The notes beneath the pieces are model-generated. The model did not search any database. It was not told the origin of the DNA and saw only the letters and a program-made list of their open reading frames with translations. Below are positions 4,416-7,878 of a stretch of DNA of 7,878 bases, one piece after another. This DNA comes from JANNAV01 sp031384695 (GTDB lineage Bacteria > Pseudomonadota > Alphaproteobacteria > Rhodobacterales > Rhodobacteraceae), in assembly GCA_031384695.1 (NCBI GenBank), contig JANNAV010000349.1, positions 1 through 7,878 of the forward strand. Direction: 5' to 3'. The position numbers and the translations under genes are program-made. Each line of letters begins with the position of its first letter. Position 1 is the stretch's first letter.

Positions 4416-7059
4416 TACGCTGCGGCGGCGGATCGGCAGGTTTGTTCACAAGGTCCGCCGCTTTCGCGGCCATATCGACGGCTATGTCGATACGGCGCTG
4501 GTGGGCTGGGTGGCCGCCCATGATCCGGGGCAGGGGGCCTGCAAGGTGGGCGTGTTCTCGTCGCAGGGGCTGATCACCGAGGCCACCGCCAACATCTACC
4601 GCGATGATGTGGTCAGGGCGGGCATCGGCACCGGGCATTGCGGCTTCTACATTCCGCTGGATGCCATCATGCTGCGCGCCATCCGCGCCAATGGCGGGCG
4701 GGTGCGGGTCAGGACGCTTGCCGAGCCGGGGTTCGAGATCGGGCAGATCGATCTGTCCGGCGCAGGCGACGCGCGCCCACAAAGCCCGGCAAACCCGCAA
4801 AGCCCGGCTTTGGGCGAGGGCCTGCCGCAGTTCCTGTTCGGGGCCCTGCAGCAGCTGGCAGGCCTGCACGAAATAGCCTTGGCCACTCCCCCCATTCCCG
4901 CCCACCCCATTCCCGCCCCTCCCATTCCTGCCGCGCAACAGGCGCCGCTGACCCGGCACAAGGCGCTGTTTGCCAGCACCGATTACCTCAACGGCGGGCC
5001 TTTGAACGGCTTGATGACCGGCTACAGCGAATATCTCTACTACCGCGACAAGCTGGAAGACCGCTTTGACGTCCACGGCGATCCGGCCGAGACCGCGCAT
5101 TTTCTCAGCTGGTTTCTGGCGCATTACAGCTGCCTGCGCGGTGGTCTGCGGGTGCCCATCGCCAAGTCCGTGCTGGATTACCTCAACACCCCGGTGGTGA
5201 TCTTTGGCGAGCGTATCAGCTTTACCCGCGCCACCTGGTCTTTCATGCTGGGAACCCCGCCGATCCTGCAGACCACCGAGTTCACCAACCCCGAATGGGT
5301 TGCCTGGGCGATGTACTGGTGGGCGGTGGAGCGGGCGCAATCCCTGCATGTCGAGGATTGTCTGGTGCCGCAAAGCTATATCGATCAGTTGGCGGCCATT
5401 CCGGGCGGCTGGCAGGGCAGCGCCTTCGCCCCCAGCCATTTCATGCAGCGCATCCATGCCCAGACCCCGGCCCTGCGCGCGATTGATCTGCACCGGCTGG
5501 AAGGGCGGCAACAGCTGTTGCTGGCGCTGATGGTGATGGCGGCACAGCGCCCCGATTATCTGCGCTATCTGCCGCCCCATGATGTCGGGGCGATGCTGGC
5601 CGATGGCCCGGCGGCCCTGTCGCCCTTCGCGCGCTTTTGCCACGAGATGGCGCCCCAATCAGCCTCGCAACCGGCCCCCCCGCAACCGGCTCCCATCCTG
5701 CGCCGCGCCGATTACGCCGCCATCCTGCGGCTGAAGGGGTTCGATCTGGCCAGCCGCACCTTTCTGACCTTCACCCCCGAAGGCCACCGCGTCGAGGCCG
5801 CCATGCTGCCGCCCGTCAGCACCAGCGGAGCCGTCGATCTGCAATTGATCGGCCCGTTCGAGAAAGCCTCGGGGCTGGGGCAGGCGACGCGGCTTTCGGC
5901 CTCGGTGATTGCCCGGATCGGCGCAGATCTTCCGAAGGGTTCGGGTATCACGGTGAACTCGGTCAACTTCGGCCTTGATAACCCGGCCCCCGAAGGCTTC
6001 AGCCGGGTAGGCGCGCTGTCGGGCTACAAGCGGGCAAAGATCAACCTGATCCATCTGAACGCGGAATCCATCCCGCTGGCCTTTGCCTATCAGCCGGATG
6101 TGTTCTCGGGCGCCTATAACATCGGCTATTTCTTCTGGGAGCTGAACACCCCCGCCGCCTGCCATTACCTCGGCATGGATCTGCTGGACGAGATCTGGGT
6201 TTCCACCGATTACGGCCTGCAGATCTATCAGCCGGAATTCAAAGGCCCGGTCACCAATGTGGGCATGTGTTTTGAGGAACTGCCCCGGATCGACCGCGCC
6301 GAGGCCCGCGCCATCGTGCAGGGGCTGTCGGGGTTTGAGCCGGGCAGGTTCGTGTTTCTGGTGGCGTTTGACAGCTTCTCGTTCATTCAGCGCAAAAATC
6401 CGCTGGGCGCGCTCCGGGCGTTCAAGACGGCCTTCGAGGGCGTGAAGGACGTGGGCCTGCTGATCAAGACCCAGAACCGCCGCAAGGTGGCCGATCCGGT
6501 GCAGATCGCCATCTGGCAACAGGTGGATGCGCTGATCAAGGACGATCCGCGCATCGTGGTGGTCAATGAAACCCTCAGCTATGCGGATCTGCTGAAGCTG
6601 AAAAGTGGCTGCGACTGCTATGTGTCGCTGCACAAATCCGAAGGCTGGGGGTTCGGCATGATCGAGGCGATGAACCTTGGCGTGCCGGTGATCTGCACCG
6701 CCTATTCCGGCAATATGGAGTTTTGCACCCCGGAAACCGCCTGGCTGGTGGATTACACCCTGACCCCGCTGGCCGCCGATGATTACATCTTCGTGCGCGC
6801 GGGCCAGGTCTGGGCCGAGCCGGATGTGGCGGATGCCGCGCGCCAGATGCGGGCGGTGCGGGCCGACGCCGGGGGCCGCAGCGCCAAGACCGACGCCGCG
6901 CTGGCCTTGGTGCAGCAGAATTTTTCCGCCGACGCGATTGCCAGACGCTATCAGGCAAGGCTGGGCGAGATTCTGAAAACCCTTGAGACCCCCCCGGAAA
7001 CCCTTGCGACCCCCCGGGCCAAAACGCCGCGCGCCCCCCGGCGTGCTGCAAAGGACTAA
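4399..7059 (+). CDS. Large multidomain glycosyltransferase, GT4-like C-terminal domain
   Basis: This 886-residue protein probably transfers a sugar from an activated donor during exopolysaccharide or surface-glycan assembly. Residues 22-90 (GHIDGYVDTALVGWVA to GTGHCGFYIPL) resemble a small beta-rich module found in other polysaccharide-biosynthesis glycosyltransferases. Residues 185-415 form an aromatic-rich domain that I do not recognise. From about 478, DLQLIGPFEKASGLGQATR begins a GT-B fold whose second half carries LHKSEGWGFGMIEAMNLGVP, the EX7E motif (Glu748, Glu756) of retaining GT4-type enzymes. Pro/Ala-rich linkers at 126-138, 163-180 and 420-432 and the tail 861-886 each contain short repeats. 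No signal peptide or membrane helix is evident, so it is probably cytoplasmic. It overlaps gmd by 17 bases (14 if ATG 4402 is used), which suggests translational coupling; AGG at 4389-4391 may be its ribosome site. Donor and acceptor are unknown; GDP-6-deoxyhexose from Gmd is a possible donor. Confidence 0.85.
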   Translation: MMTLPDTLRRRIGRFVHKVRRFRGHIDGYVDTALVGWVAAHDPGQGACKVGVFSSQGLITEATANIYRDDVVRAGIGTGHCGFYIPLDAIMLRAIRANGGRVRVRTLAEPGFEIGQIDLSGAGDARPQSPANPQSPALGEGLPQFLFGALQQLAGLHEIALATPPIPAHPIPAPPIPAAQQAPLTRHKALFASTDYLNGGPLNGLMTGYSEYLYYRDKLEDRFDVHGDPAETAHFLSWFLAHYSCLRGGLRVPIAKSVLDYLNTPVVIFGERISFTRATWSFMLGTPPILQTTEFTNPEWVAWAMYWWAVERAQSLHVEDCLVPQSYIDQLAAIPGGWQGSAFAPSHFMQRIHAQTPALRAIDLHRLEGRQQLLLALMVMAAQRPDYLRYLPPHDVGAMLADGPAALSPFARFCHEMAPQSASQPAPPQPAPILRRADYAAILRLKGFDLASRTFLTFTPEGHRVEAAMLPPVSTSGAVDLQLIGPFEKASGLGQATRLSASVIARIGADLPKGSGITVNSVNFGLDNPAPEGFSRVGALSGYKRAKINLIHLNAESIPLAFAYQPDVFSGAYNIGYFFWELNTPAACHYLGMDLLDEIWVSTDYGLQIYQPEFKGPVTNVGMCFEELPRIDRAEARAIVQGLSGFEPGRFVFLVAFDSFSFIQRKNPLGALRAFKTAFEGVKDVGLLIKTQNRRKVADPVQIAIWQQVDALIKDDPRIVVVNETLSYADLLKLKSGCDCYVSLHKSEGWGFGMIEAMNLGVPVICTAYSGNMEFCTPETAWLVDYTLTPLAADDYIFVRAGQVWAEPDVADAARQMRAVRADAGGRSAKTDAALALVQQNFSADAIARRYQARLGEILKTLETPPETLATPRAKTPRAPRRAAKD
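4776..4811 (+). repeat. 18-bp tandem repeat in glycosyltransferase linker
   Basis: Two 18-base units, 4776-4793 and 4794-4811, share the string CAAAGCCCGGC and encode PQSPAN-PQSPAL (residues 127-138), directly after the N-terminal beta-rich module. Confidence 0.8.
4891..4935 (+). repeat. 15-bp tandem repeat, three copies, in glycosyltransferase linker
   Basis: Units start at 4891, 4906 and 4921, each beginning CCCATTCC, and encode PIPAH-PIPAP-PIPAA (about residues 165-179). The copies are nearly identical at DNA level, suggesting recent slippage or duplication rather than old protein-level repetition. Confidence 0.85.
5666..5695 (+). repeat. 15-bp tandem repeat in second glycosyltransferase linker
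   Basis: CGCAACCGGCCCCCC at 5666-5680 is followed by a near copy at 5681-5695. It encodes QPAPP-QPAPI (residues 424-433), between the unrecognised middle domain and the GT4-like domain. Confidence 0.75.
6977..7018 (+). repeat. 21-bp tandem repeat in glycosyltransferase C-terminal tail
   Basis: Two 21-base units, 6977-6997 and 6998-7018, share AAACCCTTG followed by GACCCCCC. They encode TLETPPE-TLATPRA (residues 861-874), in a basic, proline-rich tail beyond the catalytic domain. Confidence 0.8.
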
Positions 7060-7065
7060 CGCCCG

Positions 7066-7878
7066 ATGCAGCGTCTGATCAGAATTGGCGACAAAAGCTT
7101 TGAGATCAACTCGGATGATCTCTACCTGTCGCAGATGCCGCCGGTGTTCGAGCCGGCCATGGTCTCGCTGTTCCGCGCGCTGATCACCCCCGGCATGACG
7201 GTGCTGGATATCGGCGCCAATATCGGCATGACGGCGCTGCTGTTTGCGCAACTGGCCCGCCAGGTCTATGCCTTCGAGCCCGCCCCCTCGACCTATGGCC
7301 TCTTGCAGACCAATCTGGCCGCCGCCCGGCTGAGCAATGTTGAAACCTTCAACATCGGCCTTGGCGACACCGCACAGAACCTGACGCTGACCTTCGCCAC
7401 CCAGAACCGCTCGGGCGGCTTTGTCAGCGGGCATATAAAGCCCGAGGCGGGCTATACCACCGAAAACATCGTGATCGACACGCTGGACGGCCTCTATGGC
7501 GCGGGCGGGCCGGTGCAGAACCTGCGCAAGCCCGATTTCATCAAGCTGGATGTCGAGGGGTTCGAGCCGCATGTGATCCGGGGGGGCCGCCGGGTGCTGG
7601 CACGGCACAAGCCGGTGGTGGTGCTGGAGTTGAACCACTTCTGCCTGAACGTGCTGCAGCGCATCACGCTGCCGGATTTCTTTGATCTGTTGCGCAGCGT
7701 GTTCCCGGTGCTGTTTGCCATCGGTGCCGACAACCGCAGCATCGGCAACCTGCACGATGCCGATACCGCCTATAACGTGATGCACGCGCATGTGACCCGG
7801 TTCCACTATCCCAACATCGTCGCGGGCTTTGATCCGGCAATCGTCGACAAGCTGGCGATCCTCAGCCGCGACGCGCTG
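7066..7878 (+). CDS. FkbM-family SAM-dependent methyltransferase (3' end outside window)
   Basis: FkbM-type enzymes are class I methyltransferases that use S-adenosylmethionine, usually to O-methylate sugars or polyketides. In polysaccharide loci they typically act on a glycan hydroxyl. The 271 codons present begin MQRLIRIGDKSFEI and remain open to the last base. Visible motifs are the SAM-binding loop VLDIGANIG (46-54), AFEPAPS (69-75) with the acidic Glu71 of motif II, the family-typical FIKLDVEGFEPHVIRGG (158-174), and VLELNH (186-191). The conserved core appears complete; only the C-terminal portion is missing. The start ATG lies six bases after the glycosyltransferase stop, with AAAGGA at 7050-7055 as ribosome site inside the end of that gene, so the two are very likely cotranscribed. 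The methyl acceptor cannot be deduced; a glycan containing the Gmd-derived sugar is plausible. Confidence 0.9.
   Translation, partial: MQRLIRIGDKSFEINSDDLYLSQMPPVFEPAMVSLFRALITPGMTVLDIGANIGMTALLFAQLARQVYAFEPAPSTYGLLQTNLAAARLSNVETFNIGLGDTAQNLTLTFATQNRSGGFVSGHIKPEAGYTTENIVIDTLDGLYGAGGPVQNLRKPDFIKLDVEGFEPHVIRGGRRVLARHKPVVVLELNHFCLNVLQRITLPDFFDLLRSVFPVLFAIGADNRSIGNLHDADTAYNVMHAHVTRFHYPNIVAGFDPAIVDKLAILSRDAL

Noticed and set aside
5659..7806. 715-codon open frame on the minus strand opposite the glycosyltransferase and FkbM genes
   Set aside because: Its translation is rich in His, Gln, Arg and Gly with no domain, as expected for the antisense of GC-rich coding DNA. The plus-strand frames have clear family motifs.

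Overview
The window comes from a GC-rich alphaproteobacterium, most likely a member of the Rhodobacterales (Rhodobacteraceae). This rests on the third-position GC bias, the large spurious antisense reading frames typical of such genomes, and above all an exosortase of the XrtD type fused to an EpsI domain, a fusion associated with the VPLPA-CTERM sorting system of Rhodobacterales. The assignment is from recalled family knowledge and was not checked against a database.

Layout. Positions 1-623 hold no convincing gene but are dense in inverted repeats; four of them share a centre ending in TCAG. A plausible sigma-70-type promoter precedes xrtD (624-2207, +), an exosortase/EpsI fusion. A fifth, degenerate palindrome and a hairpin terminator follow it. 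Convergent to xrtD is a rhomboid intramembrane serine protease (2287-3015, -). The next 386 bases (3016-3401) separate the divergent rhomboid and gmd genes; they hold a 30-bp tandem repeat, small hairpins, and a possible 25-codon leader ORF with a good ribosome binding site ending four bases before gmd.

From 3402 onward the + strand is a tight apparent operon: gmd (GDP-mannose 4,6-dehydratase), overlapped by a large three-part glycosyltransferase (4399-7059), then an FkbM-family methyltransferase (from 7066) that runs off the window end. Together these look like part of an exopolysaccharide or surface-glycan locus: Gmd makes a 6-deoxyhexose precursor, the GT4-type enzyme transfers sugar, and the FkbM enzyme probably O-methylates a glycan. 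Exosortases are characteristically encoded beside such loci, because the protein-sorting system and polysaccharide export occur together. No VPLPA-CTERM substrate is visible in the window.

The least explained parts are the palindrome family around xrtD, the leader ORF before gmd, the undefined middle region of the glycosyltransferase, and the recurrent short in-frame duplications in linkers of the glycosyltransferase and rhomboid. No complete new system can be demonstrated from this sequence alone.
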